Positions 10,458 through 20,365 are shown, numbered from the stretch's first letter. The stretch: DNA of 64,000 nucleotides from Saururus chinensis (GCA_035235625.1 CP141141.1:21573968-21637967); one strand, 5' to 3'. The notes: a model not told the origin generated them from the letters alone. Program-made: numbers and translations.

Positions 10458-10518
10458 ATTAGGGAAGACTCCTTTCTTTCTTTCTTCGATTGCTCTTCAA
10501 GTGAGAAATGAGGCTCAT

Positions 10519-10525
10519 ATTTATA
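10519..10525 (-). promoter_or_regulatory. Viral TATA box, upstream copy
   Basis: TATAAAT lies in the same context as 4253-4259. The native upstream enhancer is missing, so this copy is probably a weak or dead promoter. Confidence 0.55.
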
Positions 10526-10654
10526 GAGAGGGGGGGCAGTCTTGTCATATTGAAAAATGACGAAATCACCACACTTAGACGGATTTTGAAACTATAGTGA
10601 GCATTATTTAATTCTTTTAAATTCTTCATATAATTCTTTTAAATCCTTCATATT
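10526..10654. other. MULE interior between virus and captured gene
   Basis: A short AT-rich stretch with a near-duplicate TTCTTTTAAAT(T/C)CTTCATAT at about 10614-10652. No gene is seen. Confidence 0.4.
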
Positions 10655-11125
10655 CACCCTCCTCTTCCTCCCCACCAACTTTAACCCGAACCCAGAGCTT
10701 CCTCTCCGACCCGACAGAGCTTGATACTCGAGACTCCGGCGACAAGGACTCCTATTCCTTGCTTTTGAGTTTCTCCGCCCCCCCTCCCATCCCCACCTCC
10801 CCTCCTTACCCCTTCTAGGATTCCTCCAAAAATTCTACCCCGGACTCCGAGTTTGACTCTTTTTCCCTCCCCACCCTCCTCTCCTTCAACTAGGACCACG
10901 GCCGCTTAGCCGCTGGCACAGACCGCGTCTTCCATATCTACAACTACCCTTCTGTTAGATCTTCTGCCGGGATTTCGACTACAACTCCGGCGCCCCTGGA
11001 GCTAGCATTAGCGTCGTCGAGATGCTCTTTCATTACAACATCCTCGCTCTCGTCAGCCTGACAATGCCACCGAGATCATGAAGATGTCTATCTGGTAGAG
11101 CAACGATAGCTCCATGCACAGCTTA
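10655..11125 (+). pseudogene. Captured ATG18/WIPI gene fragment (N-terminal exon)
   Basis: The plus strand encodes a Ser/Pro/Asp-rich leader and then blocks that fit the first propeller blade of plant ATG18 proteins: LLSFN, DHGRLAAGTDRVFHIYNY, then in a shifted frame IFCRDFDYNSGAPG and SISVVEMLFHYNILALV. Stops (one right after LLSFN) and frameshifts break it. ATG18 proteins bind PI3P and help form autophagosomes. The piece lies inside the MULE next to its right arm and stops near 11125, which is what a Pack-MULE capture looks like. It cannot make a working protein. Confidence 0.75.
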
Positions 11126-11170
11126 AAACATTAATTTTTTTTAAAAAGTGCATGGGATTGTACTACAAGT

Positions 11171-11473
11171 TGCGATTTCATCGTTTAAAAGGACAAAATC
11201 GCCATAAGTTGATTTCATCCTTCTAAAGGACGAAAGCGGGTCAAGTTTAAAATGTTAAACCGGTTTCGTCGTTTAGAAGGACGAAATCAACTTAAACCTG
11301 ATTTCGTCCTTCTAAACGATGAAATCAGCTAAAAAAATTAAAAAAAGCCACGCAGGCGCCAGCTACTTGGCTGGCGCCTGCGTGGCAAAAAGGAACACCA
11401 CTTTGGGAAATATTTCCCAAAGTGGTCCAAAGTGGTAAATATTTTTTTTAATTATTATTTAAATAATTTTCCC
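11171..11473. repeat. MULE terminal inverted repeat, right arm
   Basis: This is the reverse complement of 2884-3130 with an extra motif copy of about 55 bp. The 28-base palindrome is at 11398-11425 and is followed by a 10-bp duplicate (TCCAAAGTGG) not in the left arm. Confidence 0.87.
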
Positions 11474-11482
11474 AAATTATTA
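11474..11482. repeat. 9-bp target-site duplication of MULE, right copy
   Basis: AAATTATTA, identical to 2875-2883. Confidence 0.85.
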
Positions 11483-12030
11483 TGATGTGTTGCTCTTGAT
11501 TTAATAAGTCTTGACCCATCTTGTAAGCTTTATTGTGAGAACTGTCTACTCCTCCTACATGAGCATCAATTCTTTCATATTTCTTCCAATTTCTAAATCC
11601 TTTCATTTGACTACAAAAGCATCTTTACCCCGCACCTCTCCAAAAATATAACAATATAGACAAAATATTGCATCTTTATCTATGCTATATTCTAGCCAAG
11701 TGGGATGCCTATCAAACCAAATAGGATTAAAACGCCATTGTACTCCTGAAAATTCACTTTGAGGGAAACAATGATTGCAAGGTTGACAAAGACCCTTTTG
11801 TAAATAATATCTCATAACAATGTCTTGGTCATTGGGATGAAATCTTAAAATCGGAGTTCGTAACCCAGGATCTGCTATTAATTCATCTACATTGACCCTT
11901 GATATATGTCTTTCATTCTTTTCAGTTTGATCTTTATCACCACAAAAAGTTGATGTTGTAGAATGAAGACACTCAGACTTTCTTTTGAGAAATTTATCTA
12001 TTATATAGGCAACAAGACATGCTACTATAA
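11483..12030 (-). pseudogene. hAT transposase, N-terminal part (TTF-type zinc finger)
   Basis: On the minus strand, blocks such as DPGLRTPILRFHPNDQD (about 11870-11820), YLQKGLCQP, and the Cys pair FCLYCYIFG (about 11650) match the TTF-type zinc finger of ZMYM1-like hAT transposases. A frameshift near 11605 follows. The region ends at the MULE border and continues at 2874. No convincing start codon is seen; an upstream exon may be lost. Confidence 0.75.
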
Positions 12031-13462
12031 CACGTTAAAAATCTATTATAACGCAAAAAGATGCACAAAGATCTTTAATTACTAGCAATCATGACTTTTA
12101 ACTTTTAATAACTAATAACCATTGCTTTTATGAATTTATTTTTTAAAATATAAATCTAATTAAGTAAAGACTAAAGAATGAACTGAAATATTTATTTAGG
12201 GTTTAGGGTATAGACCGAAATAGCTAAATAGGTATTCATTCAAAGAGAAACATTGAATAGAATAATAATTCAATCATCAAAAATTAAATGGTTAAATAAT
12301 ACTTGGAATAGCGATTAAATTATTCAAATAATTGAATAGTCAAAGAGTAACTAAGTGAAATAGTGATTCAATAAATTAAATAGTAAGTGAAATAGAACAA
12401 AATAGTGATTTAGGCATTAAAAAAATCAAATAGAAATAGAACAAGGCCTCCATATATTTCATCTTATTTATTAAAAACCTATTAAGTAAAAGCACATATC
12501 TATCTCTCTTAACTCAGAAATTTATTATCATTGCTAAAACTATCAAAAAAATTTAAAGCGTTGATCTTCACACAGTAAGCTAAATGTGTTATATGCTTCA
12601 CAACCTGCAAAGCCTATTCAATAGAACTTATAACTGGCTTCTTCTCACGGCAAATACTTCTTGATTAAGTCACCTTTTCCATACGCAAATTTTCCAAGTA
12701 TTATTTCAAAAATTGTAATTAAATAAATACAAAAGCTACACATATTCTATTTTAATCATTATAAACCTATCAAGTAAAGACAAAAAATTATTATTAGTTT
12801 TTAACATAAAATAGCATTATATTCGCTGCTTCATTGAATTCATTCAATGAATCAATTTTAGTCAAACTGTTAAAGCCATCAAGTAAAGACCAAAGCCCTA
12901 AACAAAAAATAATAATTAATTTTTAACATAGGATGGCATCATACACTGCTTCATTTAATTCATTTAATTTTAGTCAAAGCCTATCAAGTAAAGACAAAAC
13001 CCTATCAAGCAAAGACAAAAATTAATTATTTTTTAAAAGTGTAAATTGGTACTTCGCTCACAGAAAATAATAGAGATTTAATAAAAAATATTATTGTAAA
13101 GAAGAAAAGATAAATTTCAATCATACCTGATACCTTAATGAAGCGTAGAGGTAGAGCACAAAAATTAAACATGAAGCGCAGAGTGGAAAACGAAAATAGG
13201 GAAAGGCAGCACGAAAGAAAGAAGGACCGCCCCGAATCCCCAATAATTAATTTATATGACTGAACTGGGGTTAGCGTGGGTCAGCAAGAGGTCAAATAAA
13301 ATGGGGTCAACATGGGTTTGAGTCAAATAAATTGGGGTCAATATGGGTTAAATAATAATTACCTAACTTAAAGTATATACAAATTATATGCGGGGGTTTT
13401 AAAAAAATAAAAAAGTCAAGGGGTCAAATGACCCCCTACTCTACAACGTACATCCGCCCCTG
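12031..13462. other. hAT 5' noncoding region
   Basis: AT-rich with many short repeats, for example AAGCCTATCAAGTAAAGAC-like motifs at about 12760-13010. It ends in the right terminal repeat at 13462. No open frame looks coding. Confidence 0.6.
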
Positions 13463-13470
13463 GTGTCGAG
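13463..13470. repeat. Target-site duplication of hAT, right copy
   Basis: GTGTCGAG, one mismatch from 609-616. Confidence 0.8.
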
Positions 13471-13545
13471 GGTGGGGGTGGTAGTGGTGGCAATAGTGGC
13501 AGCGGCGGTGGTAGTAGTGGTAGCGGTGGCAAGGCAAAAGTATTT
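13471..13545. repeat. Trinucleotide tract, right half
   Basis: GGT/GGC repeats continue the tract of 361-616 after removal of the hAT element. Confidence 0.8.
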
Positions 13546-13639
13546 AGTACGATAATTTTCTCTCAAAATCTATGAGCTGAGGGGTGGAATTCTTTGGGGC
13601 GAATTTTTTACCTTTTTTCTCCCAGGTTTTACTTGTTTT

Positions 13640-16575
13640 TGTCACGCCCCGACACATGCCACCCCTAACCCAAATCCGGTCGAAGGAGGCAGTACGCAAT
13701 GCAATGAAGTGAAGTGTAAGGAATTGCGGAAGACTTAACTCAACCTTGGGTGAAACACATCAAAGTGTGTGTACGTGCCCTTTGTGCAAAAGCAAATAGA
13801 GGAAAATAAAAGATATTAATTAACAATCTTAGTCCACGTATACCCGCATCATCTAAATAAGAACATAATAGTAAGTCTCAAGGGCTACACAAGTCTAAAG
13901 CCAACACCAACTATCCATAGTGTGAAGTAAAGTCGAGTATAAGTTCAACATGTCATAAGACAAATCTAATATAACCACTACATGCATTCTCAATCTAAAT
14001 ATGCATCACATATCCATTCTCTAAACCTGTGCATCATGAGATAAATCACATTCCTTGCAGGCATTCATGCCACCTATGCATCATCGGTCCATTCATAGTT
14101 CATATTAAACAAAGAGGGGTGAGCTTAGTTCAGTAAGTATTTTAGAATGAAATGTAAACTCATGATAAAAAAACCACTACATGCATTCTCAATCTAAATA
14201 TGCATCACATATCCATTCTCTAAACTTGTGCATCATGAGATAAATCACATTCCTTGCAGACATTCATGCCACCTATGCATCATCGGTCCATTCAAAGTTC
14301 ATATTGCATATACTCAACGTATAATCATATAAATTTTATTATAACATGCACATCCTACATTAGTCAATAAATAATATTCTCATCCTGCATAAGAACGTCT
14401 CAGTGTCCACATTCACCCTGCATAGTAAAGTGTGTCAAACACATCTCATCCTGCATGATCAAAATGTGTAACATAAGCATCATTGTTCTCATACAAACTG
14501 TGTCAATGAGCATTATATAATATGCACATGCATAAATTAACAAGTAAATATCTCACAATTGAGAAAAGCAACTCTGCTTAATCGGCCGAAGTATAAGCAG
14601 ACCCGCTCACTCAGGATAATCCCTAACGGGGAAGGTCTAAATTCCTAAAAAAGAAAATTATAGCAGTTTGGGTAAGTTCCCTAACGGGAAAATACCCCTT
14701 GGTAAGCCGGTGCACATAGACAAACCAGCCTAGATTCTCAAGTCTAGAATATACATCAGTTTAACTCAATATAGCATTCCACTCTTCTCACCCAGGGATG
14801 AATCATCCATAAGGGATGAAGACCCCGTTAGTTGGACAAAAAACCCCAAAGGGACATAAAACCGATTCGATAAACCTCCAAGCGGCTAATTTGGAAAACA
14901 ACGACACCCAATTGCATCCAATCGATTAATCACGACTGATCACGATTAATTTTCATTTATAAATCATTCGTATAGTGCATGCAATATGATACATACGTGA
15001 GCAAATATTAAATGAGTGCATGCATAGGTAAACATAATCCAATCACTCCATATGTGCATAAAACATTGTCCAGTGTAATAAATAAAACCATATAAGCATA
15101 AGCATGAATGTACATACATAATAACATTCATACTTAAACTAAAACATATGGAACATGAATCACCTATAATTTATCATGGTTATGACCTACTAGAATCATT
15201 AAGTAATTACGAAGAAATCATCAAAAACCAGATTTAAAATAAGTAGGATATCATACTAAAACTATAAAAGTATAGTCATATTTACACTTGAGCTAAATCA
15301 TAATCCAAATAAGGTTCACATGCAATTGAAGTGACATTTATAGGTAATCATAACTCATCATAGTCATAAATAATTAGAATTATGAGAATAGAACAAGAAG
15401 TGGCCAAAAATCTATAAAATAAGCCATTTTCACCAAACTGTTGTATGGCCATTCAATCGGCCTAATAGACCGTTCGAATGGCTTATTAGCCCTTTCGAAC
15501 GGTAGAAGTAGTTCACTTCTGGTTCGTCTTCAACCTCTCGAAAATCAAATCGAAAATATTTTGACATTCTATAAAAATTTAAAAATCACCTTAGAACATT
15601 ATATAATCAAAATATAAGCTTTCAACATAATGGATCTAATCATTCACATGTTTAATCATACCAAAGTAACCATAAATCACATGCTTTTAATAAATTACCA
15701 TTATACATTAAAAAGAAGTAAGAGCTCAAATAAACTTATAATCATGCATTCTAATGAAGAAAAACCACTTAAGGTAAATACTTCTTACCTCTAATAAGCT
15801 TAGAAGTCCCTTGAACGAACTTAATCCTCAAGAAATCCTACTCATTAGGGTTTTTCAGTTAAACTTAATTAAAATTAGCTAATAGACTCAAATCAACTTC
15901 AAAGAAGATAGATCTAAGACATGCTTAGGTTACAAAAGAAAATCACATAATTATGGTTCTAAATCAAAATTAAAACATGATTTTGATGGAAGAACATCAA
16001 AAATCAAGATAAGAGAAATAAACATAGAGGTGATTAAGACCAAAATCAAAAGATTGAGGGTGATTAAGGGAAAAAAACTCACCTAAATCAAGGTTTCTCC
16101 TTTCGGAAATATGGGTAGAGTAATTCCTCCCTCCTTAACAAAGTCCTTCCCTATTTGGCAAATGAATAGAGTATTTCCTTAAATATGAATTGTTGGATAA
16201 AAAATAGGAGAAAACACCCTACGTGGCTAATTAAGGGTATTTTTTACTAAGAAATAAATTTAATCACACTTAATCCCACTTAAATAAAATAATAAAAATT
16301 TAGAGACTAAAATAGGTAGTATATCATCCCACAAGGATGTGGGTCCCACGATGAGGCCACATCTATAACTAAGGAATTTTTTTAGAAAATGTCATTAAAC
16401 CAATAAAAATTAGGTAAATCAAGTTTGACACTAAAACTCTTTAAAATAAAATTAAACCTTAAGAAATTCATAATTAACTAACTCATATAACCCCAAAAAT
16501 TAAATCAAACCAACAAACAAACAAAATCACATAATTATAAAAGAATTAAATCAAAATAAAATTAGAAATCTTATA
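13640..16575 (-). mobile_element. Solo LTR of a gypsy-type retrotransposon (2.94 kb)
   Basis: The boundaries are TGTCACGCCCCGACA at the left and ...ATCTTATA at the right (minus-strand start TATAAGATTTC, probably once TGTAAGATTTC). GTTTT is duplicated at 13635-13639 and 16576-16580. No gag or pol is inside. Related copies in opposite orientation begin at 22636 and 61090. A tandem-like similarity (GCATCATGAGATAAATCACA) occurs at about 14030 and 14230. The minus-strand orientation is taken from the TGTAAGAT start and GGGGC(G/A)TGACA end. Confidence 0.75.
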
Positions 16576-16730
16576 GTTTTTCTTTCCCTGTTGCACCAAA
16601 CATTAGAAATTAGAAAAAAATTTCAAACATTTTTTTCCTTTTCCCGCTTTTCTCTAATCCAAATAGACCCTAAAGAAACTTAAAATTTTAAAACATAAAG
16701 AGTCTATGTATAAATATTAGGGTTAAATAG

Positions 16731-17121
16731 TACTCCCTCTTTTCTTTATTAATAGCTTCATTTGTTAAAAAATTTGTTCTATATTAATACTTTTATTTTG
16801 TTTAATAATTTAAGTGATTACGTACTTAAAATAAAGTATTGTAAGCTTATTTCCCTTGTCTTATATATAGGTTTCATCATATATTAAAATTATTATTTTC
16901 TAAATAAAACTACTAATATGGAACAAAATAATAATAATTTACACAATTAACATATTTCATCATGTAAAATATAAATTGCGTAGGCATATTTTTTTACCAC
17001 CAAATGACGTACCCAACACCCCCAACCACATTTCCATCATGTAAAATGTACTATTTAATTTTTTAAAATTAAATAATTTTAATTTATTTTCAAAAGTAAT
17101 ATAATGTGAGACAGAGGAATA
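16731..17121. mobile_element. Stowaway-like MITE, degraded or nested
   Basis: It starts TACTCCCTCTTTTC, shares the inner ATTAATAGCTTCATTTG context with the MITE at 19262-19449, and ends near GACAGAGGAATA. It is longer than its relatives, so it may contain a small insert. Confidence 0.45.
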
Positions 17122-17223
17122 CATAATTACAAAGGTGCTCATTTTTTAAAATAAAAATAAAAAAGATGATTAAAGTATGTATTGTGTACACGATTAAATT
17201 GGTCTCTCTACAACTCCCCCCTT

Positions 17224-17814
17224 TCAGTCGGCAGCATGGGGGGCCCTTGGTCGGCGCGCTTCCACCCCAACAGCACCCACCCTATTCCGCCGCCGCCGCC
17301 GCCGCCTCGCTACAGGCACCACCGCCGCCTCGACCCTCGTCCCGCACACTCCCATCGCCTGCCTTGCCCAGAACCCACCCAACGTCCACCCCTTCGGATG
17401 ATAATCCGGCGTCAGCGAGCTCCCTCCGGCCTGTGATACCTGTTTACTCGCCTCCAATACAGAATTCAGCTGTTTGGCGATCCGGGCAATCTCGTACGAG
17501 TCAAAGAGGGACGAGGCCGAGTCCCGCCGAGTGGGACTCAGTGCCACCGAGCCTACCGAATCGGACCTGACTGGCTCGCTGCACTCGGGCATCGTTGCTG
17601 GCCCACGATTGCTAGCACGGTCATCCTGCTGCTCCCGAGCTCTCATGGCCTCCAGCTTGTACCTGCTCGGCGGAGGCGGCCGCCACGAGCGCTGGAGTTC
17701 AAACTCGGTCACCTTCGCTTCACCGACGGCAGAGGGCCGCTCGTACCAAGCCCAGGCCGCCGCCTTCACGATCGCCAGCTCGTCGTGGCTGCTTCTTGGC
17801 TTCCTTCTTTCCAT
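17224..17814 (-). CDS. Probable plant gene of unknown function, 196 aa
   Basis: The frame opens at an ATG at 17814 and runs to a stop at 17224. The N-terminal block SSHDELAIVKAAAWAWYERP is followed by EFELQRSWRPPPPSRYKLEA and then a low-complexity Ser/Arg region, a central SLFDSYEIARIAKQLN helix, and an Ala/Arg-rich C-terminus encoded by GCC/GCG repeats. The style (a small soluble protein with an aromatic N-terminal motif) looks like a plant-specific uncharacterised family, but I cannot name it. GC content is far above its AT-rich surroundings, which argues for a real gene and against repeat. The opposite strand also has open frames in this GC-rich segment; I prefer this one for its even composition and plausible secondary structure. 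The C-terminal 40 residues may be wrong if an intron exists. Confidence 0.55.
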   Translation of the reverse strand: MERRKPRSSHDELAIVKAAAWAWYERPSAVGEAKVTEFELQRSWRPPPPSRYKLEAMRAREQQDDRASNRGPATMPECSEPVRSDSVGSVALSPTRRDSASSLFDSYEIARIAKQLNSVLEASKQVSQAGGSSLTPDYHPKGWTLGGFWARQAMGVCGTRVEAAVVPVARRRRRRRNRVGAVGVEARRPRAPHAAD

Positions 17815-17829
17815 AGCCGGCCTTCTCAA

Positions 17830-18414
17830 GCTGGCAAGGATTTCTGCACAGGGAAAGAGAGAGCTGAGAAGACTCCAAAATGTCGGTCTCTAAGTATTCG
17901 GATGGTTTGGATAGTTGCCATCTCATGTGCGATGGAAATCTACGCTACCTACCTACACCAGGGTGGCATTTCTGTAAATTGAATATTTACGATATTGCCA
18001 TCCGACCATGATCTCGTGTTGGTATAGGGAACTCTGCGCAAGACGCATCAAAAGGAGCCTTATAGGAACCACTTGATTTGAGGATCCCAAATTTCAGCCT
18101 TTTTTGGCTCCATACTGAAGAGATGAACTCTTTCCGGTTCACATTAATAACTTTTAATTTATTTTAAAAAATAAAATGAAGTTATTAACGTGAGACGGAG
18201 TAGAATTCAAATTTTAAATAAAAACATCGAATCTAGCCCTGGATGGGACCTTCCTTTTTTCAGGTGAGGTGAGACCGAGGTTTGAGTCTAGCGTGTGGTG
18301 CCTTGGGGTCAAGGCAAAAATAATATTTTTTTAAGTTTAATTTTTTTCATAAGTATTTAAGACCTTAGTGCAAACCATATGATAACCGCCATCTTAAAGG
18401 AGGGGCTTCTAAGT
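17830..18414. other. Spacer upstream of the unknown gene
   Basis: This probably includes the promoter of the minus-strand gene. A short MITE-like inverted pair (ATTAATAACTT / AAGTTATTAACGTGAGACGGAG) lies at about 18143-18200. No other gene is seen. Confidence 0.35.
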
Positions 18415-19063
18415 ACTTTTTAAACTCTTTTTGTTATATATTATAATTTTATTTAATAATTAATAATTCTATTTTGTTAAATTTAAGGAGTTGAGTACTT
18501 AAAAAAGAGTATCTTGAGTTTATTTTTCATTCTATTATATATGAGTTTCACCATTCAATTGAAACTACTATTTTTTCATTTATGTTTCTCACACATAAAA
18601 AATAATGTAAACTCTACCCCAACTGATGTATGTCTCTCACACATGGAAAGTAATGTAAACTCTATGCCAATTAAAAAAAATTTGTGTCCTAAATAAAATA
18701 GGATAGTGATATTCCAATAACAGAAACTCACACAAGAGTTTTGATTAGACTTCACGATCGAGTAGGCCCTATACAAAGCTTACATGAGTTTATTTATTTA
18801 GACGGAACTCATGTGTAAATTTTTTATGCATATTTTTTATGTGAAAATATTATTTTCCTTTTCTAATATAGAGTGATATCTTTTTGTCCCAAATAAAGGC
18901 TACTAGGGGTGGGGGAGCAATAATTAGATAGGAGAAATATGTTAAATACAAGAACACATGAACAAAGTTTGCATATCTTCTAATTTTCTATATTGATGGA
19001 GTTGTGTGATAACATCGCTAGTACAAGGTATCTCTCTAGCTACGGAGTCGGCTAAAGAGCGAT
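18415..19063. other. AT-rich spacer with MITE fragments
   Basis: About 18415-18560 resembles part of the Stowaway-like family (TTAAATTTAAGGAGTTGAGTACTTAAA context). A short direct repeat (CTCACACAT..AA.GTAAACTCTA) lies at about 18588-18665. No gene is seen. Confidence 0.4.
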
Positions 19064-19255
19064 AAGTACTCCTTTCATCCTATATTAATAGTTTATTTTG
19101 GCAAAAAAATTTATTCCATCTTCATTTTGTTCAATTAAAGTGATTGACTACTTAAAGAAGACTATTATAAGCTTATTTTCTCTTCTCTTTAGATGTGAAT
19201 TTTAATATTTAATAAAAATTACTATTTTTTAAAATTTTGCTATTAATACAAGATA
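19064..19255. mobile_element. Stowaway-like MITE
   Basis: It starts TACTCCTTTCATCC, with the same inner sequence as the adjacent copy (AAGTGATTGACTACTTAAAG near the centre) and a reversed end near CTATTAATACAAGATAAA. It lies directly before another copy. Confidence 0.6.
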
Positions 19256-19261
19256 AAAAAA

Positions 19262-19449
19262 TACTCCCTCCCACCTAAATTAATAACTCCTTGTGACAAA
19301 AAATTTGTTTCATATTAATAGTTTTATTTTGTTAAATTTAATTAATTGGGTACTTAAATAAGTGTATCATAAGCTTATTTCCCCATAGGTTTTATTTTAA
19401 TAAATTATTTTTTTCTAAATAAAGTTATTAATATAAGAGAAAGGGAGTA
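19262..19449. mobile_element. Stowaway-like MITE, intact ends
   Basis: It is bounded by TA and starts CTCCCTCCCACC; the right end reads AAGGGAG followed by TA. The terminal CTCCCTCC motif and the TA target are typical of Stowaway (Tc1/mariner-derived) MITEs. About 185 bp. Confidence 0.75.
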
Positions 19450-19504
19450 TAAAATTAGTTGTGTAATGTTTCTTCTTTGAGGAGAATTCAAATCCGCTGC
19501 TAAA

Positions 19505-19616
19505 GATGGCTATAGATTGTTGGTGTCATACATTGTAGCGTATAGAATCTATGCGGAGATTAATGATTTTGGGTGAACACCCTACACTGTAGTGTGCACG
19601 GTCAATCTATAGCCAC
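19505..19616. repeat. Small fold-back element
   Basis: ATGGCTATAGATTG at 19506-19519 pairs with CAATCTATAGCCAC at 19602-19615, and the pairing continues imperfectly inwards (CATTGTAGCGTA against TACACTGTAGTG). About 110 bp, with no coding capacity; it looks like a tiny MITE. Confidence 0.6.
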
Positions 19617-20012
19617 CAAGTGCTGGTGGGTAGTTCCGCCGGTGAGGTTTCAGCCGCGTATTTTAGTTCCGCAGGCCGGGGAGGTATGAGATGAAAATTG
19701 TCATGAATTGATTGTAGCATTAACTTGGGTGGACCCAGATGGTACAAGTGCATCCAGTATTCACATTATGAACCTTGGACAATAATGATCTAAGTGTTCT
19801 GATAATTTGATTCATGTACATCAATCCATTCAGCTGCTACTCAAAATTTGCCGTTTCACGTGATATGTCACATACACTGAAGGAGACTGGTCGGTAGGTG
19901 AATCAGTAAGTAGTACATGGACCCCCACAACCCGGCCTGCTTTGTTGGTGGCCCATTTATTATTTACATTTGGTTGGAACCGGTTCTAGATACCCGTTTA
20001 ATAACCTTTTGT

Positions 20013-20113
20013 ACTCCGCCTGCCCCATATGAAGTCTCTTATTTGATTTTTTAAATAAATAAAATTTAATTTATTTATAAAAAATAAATTAATTAATATG
20101 GGACAAAGGAAAT
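20013..20113. mobile_element. Short Stowaway-like MITE
   Basis: TACTCCGCCTGCCCCATATGA at the left pairs with ATATGGGACAAAGGAAATA at the right around an AT-rich centre. Confidence 0.55.
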
Positions 20114-20178
20114 ATTTAGCTATTTTACACTAACATGCTTATATTCAGCTTGTGATGATTTCCTACTAGCTATTTGTT

Positions 20179-20365
20179 GTACTCCCCATCCTATATTAAT
20201 AGCTCTATTTTAAAAAATAATAATTTTTATTTAATGGTAAAATTCACATATGAGAGAAAGGTAAAGAAGCTTATGATATTCTTTTTTAAGTGCTCACTTA
20301 AATTAAACAAAATAAAGCTAATAATATAAAATAAATTTTGTTAAATGAAGCTATTAATGTAGGAT
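20179..20365. mobile_element. Stowaway-like MITE
   Basis: TACTCCCCATCCTATATTAA at the left pairs with TTAATGTAGGATGGAGCATA at the right. The inner sequence is the reverse of the 19064-19449 copies. Confidence 0.65.

Larger units (their letters stand above)
3597..10525 (-). mobile_element. Endogenous caulimovirid (petuvirus/florendovirus-like), over-length and decayed
   Basis: Reading leftwards on the minus strand, the order is promoter, leader with tandem repeats, tRNA-Met primer site, movement protein, coiled-coil region, coat protein with zinc knuckle, aspartic protease, reverse transcriptase, RNase H, and an extra C-terminal frame; then promoter, leader and primer site again. There is no integrase, which separates it from gypsy elements. 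Primer site to primer site is about 6.5 kb. All coding parts carry frameshifts or stops, and the RT active site is altered, so this is a dead fossil. The genus call is tentative. Confidence 0.85.
10178..10525 (-). repeat. Quasi-LTR: upstream copy of leader and TATA box
   Basis: This matches 3665-4259. It lacks one 99-bp unit and the 110-bp segment, and ends at the TATA box (10519-10525), beyond which the sequence is unrelated. Two 99-bp units lie at about 10303-10457. Confidence 0.78.
2884..11473. mobile_element. Non-autonomous Mutator-like element (Pack-MULE) holding a caulimovirid
   Basis: Long terminal inverted repeats (about 250-300 bp) and a perfect 9-bp target duplication define the ends. 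No MuDR-type transposase is seen inside, so it is non-autonomous. It carries a broken fragment of an ATG18-type autophagy gene near its right arm, which fits the Pack-MULE class of gene-capturing elements. About 6.9 kb of decayed caulimovirid occupies the middle. It landed inside the hAT transposase gene, whose reading resumes on both sides. Whether the virus inserted into the MULE or was captured by it cannot be told from one copy; insertion is simpler. Confidence 0.82.
617..13462 (-). mobile_element. hAT transposon (ZMYM1-like/TTF-type), interrupted
   Basis: The termini are imperfect inverted repeats: the left starts CAGTGGCGGACTTAGG and the right, on the minus strand, starts CAGGGGCGGATGTACG. 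Near-identical 8-bp duplications flank it. The transposase lies on the minus strand in two blocks, N-terminal at about 11483-12030 and C-terminal at 1035-2830, separated by a MULE insertion (2884-11473). The hAT alone is about 4.25 kb once that insert is discounted. It inserted into a trinucleotide tract of a MITE. Frameshifts show it is no longer active. Confidence 0.85.
361..16670. mobile_element. MITE with internal trinucleotide tract, split by two later insertions
   Basis: The parts are 361-616, 13471-13639 and 16581-16670. Removing the hAT (617-13462) and the solo LTR (13640-16575) leaves a sequence that matches the reverse complement of about 41621-41820. Shared features are the pyrimidine-rich arm, an ACCAAAC block, and a terminus reading GGGTCTATTTGGATTAG on the minus strand, next to TAA at 16671-16673. 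The terminus and the 3-bp TAA/TTA flank suggest a Tourist (PIF/Harbinger) type MITE, but the class is not settled. The left terminus is not found. Confidence 0.6.

Noticed and set aside
3597-10525. LTR retrotransposon instead of a caulimovirid
   Set aside because: There are direct repeats and a tRNA-Met site, but no TG/CA LTR ends, no integrase, and the RT and movement-protein motifs are of caulimovirid type.
10681-10899. Minus-strand Gly-rich frame
   Set aside because: It is the antisense of the ATG18-like fragment, which shows recognisable motifs on the plus strand.
17166-17893. Plus-strand frames over the GC-rich gene
   Set aside because: Composition is Pro/Ser/Arg low complexity from GC-rich sequence. 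The minus-strand frame has a better motif pattern.
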